Assembly: GCF_006716185.1 (NCBI RefSeq)
Contig: NZ_VFOP01000001.1
Location: 186,001 to 250,000 of the forward strand
Length of the DNA stretch: 64,000 nucleotides
Direction: 5' to 3'
DNA from: Ornithinicoccus hortensis
GTDB taxonomy: Bacteria > Actinomycetota > Actinomycetes > Actinomycetales > Dermatophilaceae
Position numbers and translations under genes: made by a program. Positions 1-7,322 of this stretch are shown here, in pieces. A model generated the notes under the pieces. It had not been told where the DNA came from and searched no databases. It saw only the letters and a list, made by a program, of their open reading frames with translations. Within the stretch, counting starts at the first letter, position 1; each line of letters starts with the position of its first letter.

Positions 1-243
1 ATGCACGCCATGACGATCCACAAGAGCCAGGGCAGCCAGGCCGACGTCGTGACCGTCCTGCTGCCCGATGCGGACTCCCGCCTCCTGACCCGCGAGCTGT
101 TCTACACCGCGGTCACCCGCGCGCAGTCGACCGTGCGCGTCGTCGGGTCCGAAGACGTGGTCCGGGCCGCCGTCGAGCGCCGGGTGCAGCGGGCCAGCGG
201 GTTGCGCCACCGGTTGGCCGGGCCGCCCGCGGCCGAGCGCTGA
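1..243 (+). CDS. recD: C-terminal end of a RecD-like exodeoxyribonuclease V alpha subunit / SF1 helicase (5' truncated by window edge)
   Basis: The reading frame is open from the first base and ends at TGA 241-243, so only the last 80 residues are seen. They contain the late SF1 helicase motifs: AMTIHKSQGSQ (motif V-like) and LLTRELFYTAVTRA (motif VI, with the Arg that contacts ATP). This pairing is typical of the C-terminal UvrD-like domain of RecD. RecD is the 5'-3' motor of the RecBCD helicase-nuclease that processes double-strand breaks; recB and recC would lie upstream, outside the window. A RecD2-type or TraA-type helicase has a similar end and cannot be excluded from this fragment. Confidence 0.75.
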   Translation: MHAMTIHKSQGSQADVVTVLLPDADSRLLTRELFYTAVTRAQSTVRVVGSEDVVRAAVERRVQRASGLRHRLAGPPAAER

Positions 244-316
244 CTCCGGTCGCTGACGATCGCCGGCCACCGGTTCCGGACCCGTCCGGGTCACGCCCGT
301 GTGGCATGCTGACCGG

Positions 317-655
317 ATGAGTCAGGGGGACTACGGCCAGCCATATCCCGGGGGGCCGGTAGCGGCTCCGCCTCGTCTTGCCACGGGCCGGATCGTCGCC
401 ACCGTGATCGCCGTGCTCGCCGCGGTGCCGCTGGCGCTCGGAGCGGCGATGCTGCTGATCAGCACGGATGCGGACCGCGACATGCACGGCTATCTGCGGA
501 TCCTGGGCTTCTTCGTCATGGTGCCCGGACTGCTCGTCTTCGTCGCCGCGCTCCCGCTGGCGCTCCCCCCGAGGCTCCGGCTCCCCTACGTGGTGCTGCT
601 CGGCCTGCTGCTCGTGGTGCTGGCCTTCTGCTACCTGCTGTGGGTGCGTCGCTGA
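317..655 (+). CDS. small membrane protein, tandem paralogue 1
   Basis: This is a 112-residue protein with a short Gly/Pro-rich N-terminus (about residues 1-25) followed by three predicted membrane segments. ATG 317 is chosen over an upstream ATG at 299 because the earlier start adds only a short non-conserved stretch. It is three bases from the next gene, and the two proteins share a central pattern, F-(V/I)-M-(V/M)-VPG followed by ALPxALP and then Arg, so they look like a tandem duplication. No family is recognised and no catalytic residue is visible. The function is unknown; the genes are probably cotranscribed. Confidence 0.7.
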   Translation: MSQGDYGQPYPGGPVAAPPRLATGRIVATVIAVLAAVPLALGAAMLLISTDADRDMHGYLRILGFFVMVPGLLVFVAALPLALPPRLRLPYVVLLGLLLVVLAFCYLLWVRR

Positions 656-658
656 CCT

Positions 659-973
659 ATGGACCCCTCCGACTCCCCGACCCGTGACCCGTTCCGCCCG
701 ATCGGGATCACCGTCAGCGTCCTGGCCACCGTCTTCATCCTGGTCTGCGTCTGGGCCGTCCTGGCCAGTCCGCCGGTCGAGCACGGCCCGGACCCGAACG
801 GGAACCGGCGGGTCTTCGCGTTCATCATGATGGTGCCTGGGTTCCTCGCGCTCATCCTTGCCCTGCCGTGGGCGCTGCCCCGGGCCTGGCGCAAGGTGAC
901 CCTGTCGGTGTCGCTGGGCATCGTGGGGCTCGCCGTGCTCTTCGTGGTGTGGGCGAACATCTACGCGCCCTGA
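659..973 (+). CDS. small membrane protein, tandem paralogue 2
   Basis: This 104-residue protein has three hydrophobic segments (roughly residues 15-35, 52-70 and 78-98). The segment FIMMVPGFLALILALPWALP matches the equivalent region of the gene just upstream, which supports a tandem duplication. The start is ATG 659, three bases after the previous stop, which suggests translational coupling. The function is unknown. A DUF4333 lipoprotein gene lies convergently downstream. Confidence 0.7.
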   Translation: MDPSDSPTRDPFRPIGITVSVLATVFILVCVWAVLASPPVEHGPDPNGNRRVFAFIMMVPGFLALILALPWALPRAWRKVTLSVSLGIVGLAVLFVVWANIYAP

Positions 974-1032
974 GCCCACCACCCCCAGCCAGGGTCAGCC
1001 GGCTTCTTTCGACCGTTCGGCCGGAGTCTGCG

Positions 1033-1362
1033 TCAGTCGGGGTCGCCGACCGCGAGCGGCTCCAGGCTGAACCGCACCTCGTCGTCGTTGACCTCCACGG
1101 CCTCGACCCGGATCCGGTCCACCTGGCCACCGGCCTCGTCCACCCCGACGATCTCCACGTCGCAGATCACGGTCGCGCCGACCTCGGGCGGCAGGCCCTC
1201 GCGGCAGTCGACGGACTCCAGTTGCAGGCCCTGGGCGTCCGCCTGCTCCCGGATGCTGTCCTCGAGGTCCCCGGCGGAGACCTCCTGGCTGCACCCGGCG
1301 AGACCGAGGGCCGCGAGCGCGAGGGCGCCTGCTGCGAGGGGTACGCGTCGGGTGCGGGACAT
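1033..1362 (-). CDS. DUF4333-family lipoprotein
   Basis: This 109-residue protein begins with Arg residues, a hydrophobic stretch and the lipobox LAGC (acylated Cys about residue 24), so it should be a membrane-anchored secreted lipoprotein. The remaining 85 residues include two Cys (VDCREG and VICDVE), probably a disulfide, arranged as in the DUF4333 family common in actinobacteria. The role of that family is not established. The gene faces away from a 160-bp tandem repeat and converges with the two small membrane protein genes. Confidence 0.75.
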   Translation of the reverse strand: MSRTRRVPLAAGALALAALGLAGCSQEVSAGDLEDSIREQADAQGLQLESVDCREGLPPEVGATVICDVEIVGVDEAGGQVDRIRVEAVEVNDDEVRFSLEPLAVGDPD

Positions 1363-1438
1363 CGTGGCTCCTGGTGTCGGCGGGGTCCGGCGGTCCCGGC
1401 CAGGTTAGGCGATCGGGGTCCGACGGGCCGCACCCGCG

Positions 1439-1598
1439 GGGCGGACACGGCTGGTGTGGAAACCTTTGGGGCCCATAGCCCCCATTTGTTTCCACACCAA
1501 TCCTGCGCGCAGGCGGGGCTGCGCCCGCACCCGGGCCGCCCCCAGGCGGTCAGCTCGTGCCTCGAAGCCACCAACGGGTCACGTCGTGACGCTCGACC
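1439..1598. repeat. 160-bp tandem repeat, copy 1, with a long hairpin
   Basis: This copy starts with GGGCGGACACGGCT and is repeated 173 bp further on. It contains a perfect 12-bp inverted repeat, TGGTGTGGAAAC (1452-1463) and GTTTCCACACCA (1488-1499). Inside it is a second small inverted repeat, GGGG...CCCC, around the sequence CCATAG. The rest of the repeat is GC-rich and non-coding. The region 1363-1752 between the DUF4333 gene and the anti-sigma gene is filled by this repeat and its second copy; no gene was found there. Confidence 0.85.
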
Positions 1599-1611
1599 GC
1601 CTCGACCGGCC

Positions 1612-1772
1612 GGGCGGACACGGCTCGCGTGGAAACCTTTGGGGCCCATAGCCCCCATTCGTTTCCACACCAATCCTGCACGCGGGCGGGGGCTGCGTCC
1701 GGACCCGGGCCAGCCCCAGACGGGCAGCTCGTGGCTCGAGGCCACCCGCAGGTCACGGGGTGGCGCTCGACC
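1612..1772. repeat. 160-bp tandem repeat, copy 2, running into the anti-sigma gene 3' end
   Basis: This copy aligns end to end with copy 1 with scattered substitutions. The hairpin core is nearly identical, but the left arm is shortened (CGCGTGGAAAC against GTTTCCACACC), so only 8 bp pair perfectly (GTGGAAAC with GTTTCCAC). The copy ends with CGCTCGACC at 1764-1772, inside the last codons of the anti-sigma gene. The repeat boundary therefore overlaps coding sequence, and the hairpin could serve as that gene's terminator. Confidence 0.85.
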
Positions 1773-2427
1773 ACACCCGTCCGGACTCGGCGACCAGCTC
1801 GACGGTCTCAACCGGCTGGGCGGGCACCGGGACGACCCAGCTCTGGGGGCCGGCACCGTCGAGGGTCCACGACCCGACGTCCTGCGTGGAGCCGTCGGAC
1901 AGCACCAGGCGGCAGGTGTACCGCGCCCCAGGTGGGCCGTCGGTCACCTCGACGACCAACACCTCCTTGCCGGCGGCGCGGCTCGGGGCGACGCGGCCGA
2001 CCAGCCCCCCGTCCGCGGTGCGCAGCGCACCCGGCGGCTCCGTCACGGCCACCGGGGCACCGGCCGGCGGCGCCGGGTCCGCGGTGACGCCCACCGTGAT
2101 CGCAGCCCCGGCCACCAGGCCGAGGAGACCGGCGGCCACGGTCGGCCAGACCCGCCACCGCCTGTCGGCAGCGGGCGCGACGACCGCTGGGGTGCGCCCG
2201 CCGGGGGTATGCAGTGCCGCCACCACGCCGGGCAGGAAGTCCGGCGGCGGGGCCACGCGAGGCACTGCCGGCAGGACGTGCGCGACGGCGTCGGCCAGGT
2301 CCTGGTAGTCGCGCCGGCACCGGGCGCAGTCGGCCAGGTGGGCCGCAGCCTGCCCCGTGGCGTCCGCCGAGCCGCCTAGCGCCAGGTCCAGGATCAGGTC
2401 GTGGTCGGGGTGTCCGGTCGTGGTCAT
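1753..2427 (-). CDS. membrane-anchored anti-sigma factor with zinc-finger N-terminus
   Basis: This 224-residue protein has a zinc-binding anti-sigma signature, H30-x3-C34-x2-C37 (HLADCARC), a Pro-rich linker, one membrane segment (about residues 88-108, VAAGLLGLVAGAAITVGV) and an extracytoplasmic beta-rich domain of about 110 residues. This is the standard layout of zf-HC2 (ZAS) anti-sigma factors, which hold the cognate ECF sigma at the membrane. Its ATG overlaps the sigma gene stop by 4 bp (ATGA), so the two are translationally coupled. The last codons lie in a repeat copy. The signal it responds to is unknown. Confidence 0.85.
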   Translation of the reverse strand: MTTTGHPDHDLILDLALGGSADATGQAAAHLADCARCRRDYQDLADAVAHVLPAVPRVAPPPDFLPGVVAALHTPGGRTPAVVAPAADRRWRVWPTVAAGLLGLVAGAAITVGVTADPAPPAGAPVAVTEPPGALRTADGGLVGRVAPSRAAGKEVLVVEVTDGPPGARYTCRLVLSDGSTQDVGSWTLDGAGPQSWVVPVPAQPVETVELVAESGRVWSSATP

Positions 2428-3017
2428 CGGTCCCGTTCCCCCTCACGCTGCAGGGCCGCCGCGTCCTCCCGGAGCCTGCGCAGACCGGTGCGGATGCGGG
2501 TCTTGGCCGTGCCGAGCGGGATCCCCTCCCGCTGCGCCACGTCCGCGGCGGTGCAGCCCGCCAGGACGGCGAGGACCACGGCCCGCGCCTGCTCGGGGGA
2601 GACGTCGTGCAGCCGGCGCACCGCCCGGCTGGTCTCCAGCCGGAGCTGGGCCGTCTCGGCCAGGTCCGGCACGGACAGGGCGTCCTGGACCAACTGACCC
2701 AGGACCTCGTCGTCGGTCGGTGTCGCCCGCCGCGCCCGGACCGCGTCGATCGCGGCGTTGCGGGTGATAGTGAGCAGCCAGGTCAGGACCGAGGCCCGGC
2801 GCGGGTCGTAGGTGTCCGCGGCCCGCCAGGACCGGACGAAGACCTCCTGGCTGACGTCCTGCGCCAGGCCCGGGTCCCGGGTGATGGCGACCGCCAGTCC
2901 GTACACCGCCCCCTGGAACCTGCGGACGAACGCGGCGGAGACCGCCGGGTCCTCCAGCGCCAGCCCGGCCAGCAGGGCGGCGTCGTCGGCCCGGTCCGCG
3001 CGCGAGGGTCCGGCCAT
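2424..3017 (-). CDS. ECF-type RNA polymerase sigma factor
   Basis: This is a 197-residue sigma-70 family protein. Region 2 (about residues 27-90) includes DVSQEVFVRSWRAADTYDP and the region 2.4-like ITRNAAIDAVRARRA. Region 4 (about 125-185) has a helix-turn-helix, CTAADVAQREGIPLGTAKTRIRTG. There is no region 1 or region 3, as in ECF sigmas. ATG 3017 is the first Met in front of conserved sequence. The anti-sigma gene follows directly with a 4-bp overlap. Autoregulation is expected for the group, but no promoter motif was identified with confidence. Confidence 0.88.
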   Translation of the reverse strand: MAGPSRADRADDAALLAGLALEDPAVSAAFVRRFQGAVYGLAVAITRDPGLAQDVSQEVFVRSWRAADTYDPRRASVLTWLLTITRNAAIDAVRARRATPTDDEVLGQLVQDALSVPDLAETAQLRLETSRAVRRLHDVSPEQARAVVLAVLAGCTAADVAQREGIPLGTAKTRIRTGLRRLREDAAALQREGERDR

Positions 3018-3060
3018 GCTCGAGGGTACGGCCGCGGGGCCCCGGAGGGATTGACTGCCG

Positions 3061-3495
3061 TCAGCCTCGCAGCCCGGCGGGGCGCTGCGCCAGGACCTCC
3101 TGGTAGTGCTGGTTCTCCATGATGCCGAGCACGTTGCCGAACGGGTCCCGCACCGACGCCGTGACGAACCCCGGGCCGCGGACGGTGACCTCCTCGAGCG
3201 CGACGGCGCCCAGGTCGAGCAGCCGCTGCCGGGCCGCCCGGACGTCGTCGACCGCCCAGTAGGCCACCGACGCGCCACTGGCCGGCCCGTCCAGGACGGC
3301 GGCGTCCGGCCAGTACCGGCGGTCCATGATCCCCAGCTCGTGGGCGTAGTCACCGATCCGGAACTCGGCGTAGGCCGGGGGCCCCTCCTCGGGCCGGCGG
3401 AAGTACGGCTCGGCGCCCAGCACCCGGGCGTACCAGTCCACCGCCTCCGCGACGTCCTCGGCGGTGTAGACGATCGTGCTCAGTCCTCGCAACAT
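3061..3495 (-). CDS. VOC (glyoxalase/bleomycin-resistance fold) protein
   Basis: This 144-residue protein has the paired beta-alpha-beta-beta-beta modules of the vicinal oxygen chelate fold. Typical pieces are TIVYTAEDVAEAVDWYARVLG at the start and SVRDPFGNVLGIMENQHY near the end. These proteins include lyases, dioxygenases and drug-binding proteins, and the substrate cannot be read from the sequence. It is divergent from a WYL regulator, with 96 bp between them, which suggests that the regulator controls it. Confidence 0.8.
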   Translation of the reverse strand: MLRGLSTIVYTAEDVAEAVDWYARVLGAEPYFRRPEEGPPAYAEFRIGDYAHELGIMDRRYWPDAAVLDGPASGASVAYWAVDDVRAARQRLLDLGAVALEEVTVRGPGFVTASVRDPFGNVLGIMENQHYQEVLAQRPAGLRG

Positions 3496-3543
3496 GGGTG
3501 GCTCCTCACCTCGGTGGTGTGTGTTCCGACAGGTCCACCCTCC

Positions 3544-3573
3544 TCGACAAAGTGCTCACCTCATGACTACTTT
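3544..3573 (+). promoter_or_regulatory. candidate promoter of the WYL regulator
   Basis: TCGACA (3544-3549) and TACTTT (3568-3573) are separated by 18 bp and lie 18 bp before the ATG of the WYL gene. The hexamers fit an actinobacterial housekeeping promoter (-10 TANNNT). It sits in the divergent region shared with the VOC gene, where an autoregulatory site would be expected. Confidence 0.4.
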
Positions 3574-3591
3574 TCGTGGCACGATCGCGTC

Positions 3592-4584
3592 ATGCGCGCG
3601 GACCGGCTCGTCGCGGCGCTGCTGGTCCTCCAGCAGCGCGGCCGGGTCACGGCCGCCGAGCTGGCGCAGGAGCTCGAGGTCTCGCTGGCCACCGCCCGGC
3701 GCGACCTGACAGCGCTGGCGGGCGCCGGCATACCGGTCTATCCGCAGCCCGGGCGGGGTGGCGGCTGGGCCCTGGTGGGCGGGGCGCGGACCGACCTCAG
3801 CGGACTCACCGCCGACGAGGCACGGGCGCTGTTCCTGCTGATCGGACCGGCGGCAGCGGTCTCGGAGGAGGCCAAGAGCGCGCTGCGCAAGCTGCTGCAG
3901 GCCCTGCCGAGGACGTTCCGCCCGGAGGCGCAGGCCGCGGCCGGCGCCACCCTGATCGACCCGACCCGGTGGGGCGAGGTCGACCGGCACCGCCCCGCCG
4001 TGGTGGACGGTCTCCGGTCGGCGGTGATCGCGGCGCGGCGCGTCGACCTCTCCTACCGCGACGCCCGCGGGGAGACCAGCCGCCGCCGGGTCGACCCGTG
4101 GGTCGTCGTCGACAAGGACGACACCTGGTACCTCGTGGCGCACACGGAGCGCGGCCGGCGCACCTTCCGGATCGACCGGATCGTGGCCGCGACGGTGACC
4201 GAGGAGACCTTCACCCGTCCGGATGCGGCCACGCTGGAGGCCGCCTGGGCAGAGATCGTGGAGGAGGTGGAAGCGCGGCGCTCCCAGAGCTGGGCCACGG
4301 TGCTCGTGCCGGAGCACCTCGCGGGCGTCCTGGCCCACCAGTTCGGGCGGCACCTGGTCCGCGAGCAGCCGCACGCCGACGGTCGGGCCCGGGTGCGGGT
4401 GGGAGCACCGACCGCGCTGGACCTGGCCCGCCACCTCGCGGGCTGGGGGTCGCTGGTCGAGGTGGTGGGGCCGGACACGGTGAGAGACCAGCTCGGCCGG
4501 ATCGGGCGCGAGCTGGCCGGCGCCTACTCCCCGCGCCACGGCCCTCACCCTGGCGCGGACGGGACCGGGGCTACTCCCCGGTGA
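3592..4584 (+). CDS. WYL-domain transcriptional regulator (DeoR-like HTH)
   Basis: This 330-residue regulator begins with a winged HTH (residues 1-60, with RVTAAELAQELEVSLATARR), then a middle helical part, then a WYL domain around residues 145-215 containing DKDDTWYLVAHTERGRRTF. A C-terminal WCX-like extension follows. WYL domains bind ligands, often nucleic acid or small molecules, and control the attached HTH. The start is ATG 3592, directly before the conserved RADRL. The gene is divergent from the VOC gene, its likely target. Its end overlaps the convergent DinB-like gene by 14 bp. Confidence 0.85.
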   Translation: MRADRLVAALLVLQQRGRVTAAELAQELEVSLATARRDLTALAGAGIPVYPQPGRGGGWALVGGARTDLSGLTADEARALFLLIGPAAAVSEEAKSALRKLLQALPRTFRPEAQAAAGATLIDPTRWGEVDRHRPAVVDGLRSAVIAARRVDLSYRDARGETSRRRVDPWVVVDKDDTWYLVAHTERGRRTFRIDRIVAATVTEETFTRPDAATLEAAWAEIVEEVEARRSQSWATVLVPEHLAGVLAHQFGRHLVREQPHADGRARVRVGAPTALDLARHLAGWGSLVEVVGPDTVRDQLGRIGRELAGAYSPRHGPHPGADGTGATPR

Positions 4585-5134
4585 GGCCGTCGATCGACTC
4601 CCGGATCAGGTCGGCGTGGCCGGCGTGCCGGCCGTACTCCTCGACCATGTGTAGCAGGACGTAGCGCAGCGTCACCGGGTCACCCTCCGGCGGCGGACGC
4701 AGCGCCACCGTGTCCAGCCCCTCGGGGGTGGCCAGCAACTCGTCGGTGATCCGGTCGGACTCGGCGATCGCGCCGTCGTAGAGCGCGAGGAGCTCGGCCG
4801 GAGAGTCCTGGTCCGCGCTGTGATGGTCCCAGTCCTCGTCGGCGTCCCAGTCCACGCTCGCCCACGGCTCGGCATACCCGGTCCCGCGCAGCACGCAGGA
4901 GAACCACCAGTGCTCGACCAGCGCCAGGTGCTTGAGCAACCCGCCGAGGGTGAGCTCCGACGGCTCGTGCCGGGTCCGCAGCGAGGCCGCGTCCAGGCCC
5001 TGCGCCTTGAGTCGCACGGAGGCCCTCAGGAACGCGACGTAGGAGCGGAGCAGGGTCACCTCGTCACCCTGGTGGGGCGGGTCGACACGGCGGGTCGTGG
5101 TGTCCGGCACGGAAGCTGGGTCTGGGGTGGTCAT
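4571..5134 (-). CDS. DinB-like / DUF664 family protein
   Basis: This 187-residue protein has the DinB-like four-helix layout with the expected metal-binding histidines: HLALVEHWWF near residue 75, a central acidic segment and HMVEEYGRHAGHADLIRE near the C-terminus. Related DUF664 proteins include thiol (mycothiol)-dependent transferases in actinobacteria, but a specific reaction cannot be assigned. ATG 5134 is preferred to upstream starts because the extra N-terminus looks non-coding. It converges with the WYL gene and is divergent from the purine operon. Confidence 0.8.
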   Translation of the reverse strand: MTTPDPASVPDTTTRRVDPPHQGDEVTLLRSYVAFLRASVRLKAQGLDAASLRTRHEPSELTLGGLLKHLALVEHWWFSCVLRGTGYAEPWASVDWDADEDWDHHSADQDSPAELLALYDGAIAESDRITDELLATPEGLDTVALRPPPEGDPVTLRYVLLHMVEEYGRHAGHADLIRESIDGLTGE

Positions 5135-5233
5135 CCGCAGACCGTACGCCGTCCGGCGGCGGGGATGCCACGGGGATTCGGCGGGGGCAAACTCGCCCTT
5201 GACGTTCCACACAGACGGTCCGACATTACCCAA

Positions 5234-5253
5234 TGCGGAATATCAATTTCGCA
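5234..5253. promoter_or_regulatory. candidate operator upstream of the purine operon
   Basis: TGCGGAA (5234-5240) and TTTCGCA (5247-5253) form an inverted repeat with one mismatch and a 6-bp AT-rich spacer, 100 bp before the permease start. The surrounding stretch is much richer in A and T than the neighbouring genes. No regulator gene adjoins the operon, so the binding protein is unknown. Confidence 0.45.
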
Positions 5254-5271
5254 GGGCGGTATACGTCGTCG

Positions 5272-5287
5272 TGTTCGACCCCGAACA
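5272..5287. promoter_or_regulatory. second palindrome upstream of the purine operon
   Basis: TGTTCG (5272-5277) and CGAACA (5282-5287) are perfect 6-bp arms with a 4-bp spacer, about 67 bp before the permease start. This could be a regulator site or an mRNA leader hairpin. It is distinct in sequence from the palindrome at 5234. Confidence 0.35.
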
Positions 5288-5353
5288 TACCCGACAAGGA
5301 CCAGCCGCCCAAGAACGTCGCGCCGCGTCGAAGCGGCCCGAGGAGCGCCAACG

Positions 5354-7291
5354 ATGTCCTCCACCCCAGCACCCGCTGCTCCCCCAGAATCGTCTGAGGA
5401 AGCCCCTCGCACCGTCCACCCGGTCGACGAGATCCTCCCCGCACCCAAGCTCGCCGTCTACGGCATGCAGCACGTCCTCGCGTTCTACGCGGGCGCCGTG
5501 GTGGTGCCGATCCTGCTGGCCAACGCCATCGGGTTGTCCACCGAACAACTCATCCACCTGATCAACGCGGACCTGTTCACCTGCGGGATCGCCTCGATCA
5601 TCCAGTCGATCGGCTTCTGGAAGGTCGGCGTCAAGCTGCCGCTGCTCCAGGGCGTCACGTTCACCGCCGTGTCCCCGATGATCGCGATCGGGCTGGCGGC
5701 CGGCGGCGGCACCGACGGCCTGCTGGTGATCTACGGCGCGGTCATCGTGGCCGGCCTGTTCACCTTCCTGATCGCGCCGTACTTCAGCCGGCTGATCCGG
5801 TTCTTCCCGCCCGTGGTCACCGGCTCGGTGATCTCCATCATCGGGTTGGCGCTGCTGCCCGTGGCGGCCACCGACGCCGCCGGCGGGGCCGCGAACTTCG
5901 AGCCGACCAACGCCAAGAACATGGCCTACGCCCTGGGCACGCTGCTGCTGATCGTGGTGATCCAGCGGGTGTTCAAGGGCTTCCTGGCCACCGTGGCGGT
6001 GCTGGCCGGCCTGGTGATCGGCACGCTGGTCGCCTTCGTCCTGGGCGACGCCCACTTCGACGCGGTGGCCACCTCCGACTGGTTCGGGGTGACCACGCCG
6101 TTCTACTTCGGCTGGCCGAAGTTCTCCTTCGCCGCGATCGTCTCGATGATCATCGTCATGCTGATCACCGCGGTCGAGACGACCGGTGACGTCTTCGCCA
6201 CCGGCGAGATCGTCAAGAAGCGGATCAGCAAGGACGACATCGCCCGGGCGCTGCGGGCCGACGGCCTGTCCACCACCATCGGTGGCGTCCTGAACTCCTT
6301 CCCCTACACCTGTTTCGCCGAGAACGTCGGGCTGGTCCGGCTCACCCGGATCAAGAGCCGCTACGTCGTGGCGGCGGCCGGCGTCATCATGATCATCCTG
6401 GGCGTGCTGCCCAAGGCCGGTGCGCTGGTCGCGGGCATCCCGCACCCGGTGCTCGGCGGTGCCGCGCTGGCGATGTTCGCCACCGTCGCCGTGGTCGGCA
6501 TCCAGACGCTGTCCAAGGTGGACTTCGACGACCACCGCAACGTGGTCATCGTGGCCACCAGCCTGGGCCTGGCGATGTACGTCACCGCCGTGCCGGATGT
6601 CGCCAAGGCGGTGCCGAGCTGGGCCGAGATCCTGTTCGGCAGCGGCATCACGCTGGGCAGCATCACCGCCATCGTGCTGAACTTCGTCTTCTTCCACGTG
6701 GGCAAGAGCCGCGGCCCGGCCGTGGCCGGCACCCCCGGCGAGCTGATCCGCCTGTCGGAGGTCAACGCGATGGACCAGGAGACCTTCACGCGGACCTTCG
6801 GCGGCATCTTCCAGGGCCCGACGTGGCCGGTCGAGCGGGCCTACGGCTTCCGGCCGTATGCTGACACGCTGGACCTGCGCCGGGCCTTCCAGGAGGCGCT
6901 GTTCTCCACCACCCAGGAGGAGCAGCTGGACCTGATCAACAGCTACCCCGACCTGGGCCCGGCCGGTGGGCAGCGCGGCGCGGACTCGCTGCGCGACCAG
7001 TCCTCCCTCGGGCTGGAGCGGCTGGCCGAGGCCGAGCAGGAGGAGCTCACCGATCTCGCCGCCGCCTACCGCGAGCGCTACGGGTTCCCGCTGATCATCT
7101 GCGTGCGCGAGCAGACCTCCGTCGAGGACCTGCTGCAGCACGGCTGGGAGCGGATGGGCAACCCCGACGTGCAGGAGCACGCCGCCGCCCTCGTGGAGGT
7201 CGCCAAGATCGCCGGGCACCGGTTCGACGACCTGGTCGCCGGGGCCAACCCGATCCATTCGGCCCGCAGACGCCACGTTTCGCCGGAGTGA
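5354..7291 (+). CDS. nucleobase (xanthine/urate-type) permease fused to an OHCU-decarboxylase-like domain
   Basis: This 645-residue fusion has two parts. Residues about 25-455 are an NCS2/NAT family permease, beginning with MQHVLAFYAGAVVVPILL and carrying the family motif ENVGLVRLTR. Residues about 470-640 match 2-oxo-4-hydroxy-4-carboxy-5-ureidoimidazoline decarboxylase, the enzyme that completes urate conversion to (S)-allantoin, with RPYAD, YPDLG, SLRDQ and YRERYGFPLIICVRE. The family's catalytic His of HPDL is Tyr531 here, and the Glu of SxxEQ is Asp548, so activity is doubtful. The start is ATG 5354 after AGGAGCGCCAACG. It heads an operon with xanthine dehydrogenase and guanine deaminase. 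No uricase or hydroxyisourate hydrolase is in the window. Confidence 0.88.
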   Translation: MSSTPAPAAPPESSEEAPRTVHPVDEILPAPKLAVYGMQHVLAFYAGAVVVPILLANAIGLSTEQLIHLINADLFTCGIASIIQSIGFWKVGVKLPLLQGVTFTAVSPMIAIGLAAGGGTDGLLVIYGAVIVAGLFTFLIAPYFSRLIRFFPPVVTGSVISIIGLALLPVAATDAAGGAANFEPTNAKNMAYALGTLLLIVVIQRVFKGFLATVAVLAGLVIGTLVAFVLGDAHFDAVATSDWFGVTTPFYFGWPKFSFAAIVSMIIVMLITAVETTGDVFATGEIVKKRISKDDIARALRADGLSTTIGGVLNSFPYTCFAENVGLVRLTRIKSRYVVAAAGVIMIILGVLPKAGALVAGIPHPVLGGAALAMFATVAVVGIQTLSKVDFDDHRNVVIVATSLGLAMYVTAVPDVAKAVPSWAEILFGSGITLGSITAIVLNFVFFHVGKSRGPAVAGTPGELIRLSEVNAMDQETFTRTFGGIFQGPTWPVERAYGFRPYADTLDLRRAFQEALFSTTQEEQLDLINSYPDLGPAGGQRGADSLRDQSSLGLERLAEAEQEELTDLAAAYRERYGFPLIICVREQTSVEDLLQHGWERMGNPDVQEHAAALVEVAKIAGHRFDDLVAGANPIHSARRRHVSPE

Positions 7292-7322
7292 GTGCCATGA
7301 TGAAGGACAGAGGAGCTGGACA

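Noticed and set aside
868-2379. Plus-strand open frame of about 500 codons
   Set aside because: It runs across the DUF4333 gene, both copies of the tandem repeat and the anti-sigma gene on the other strand, and its translation is low-complexity.
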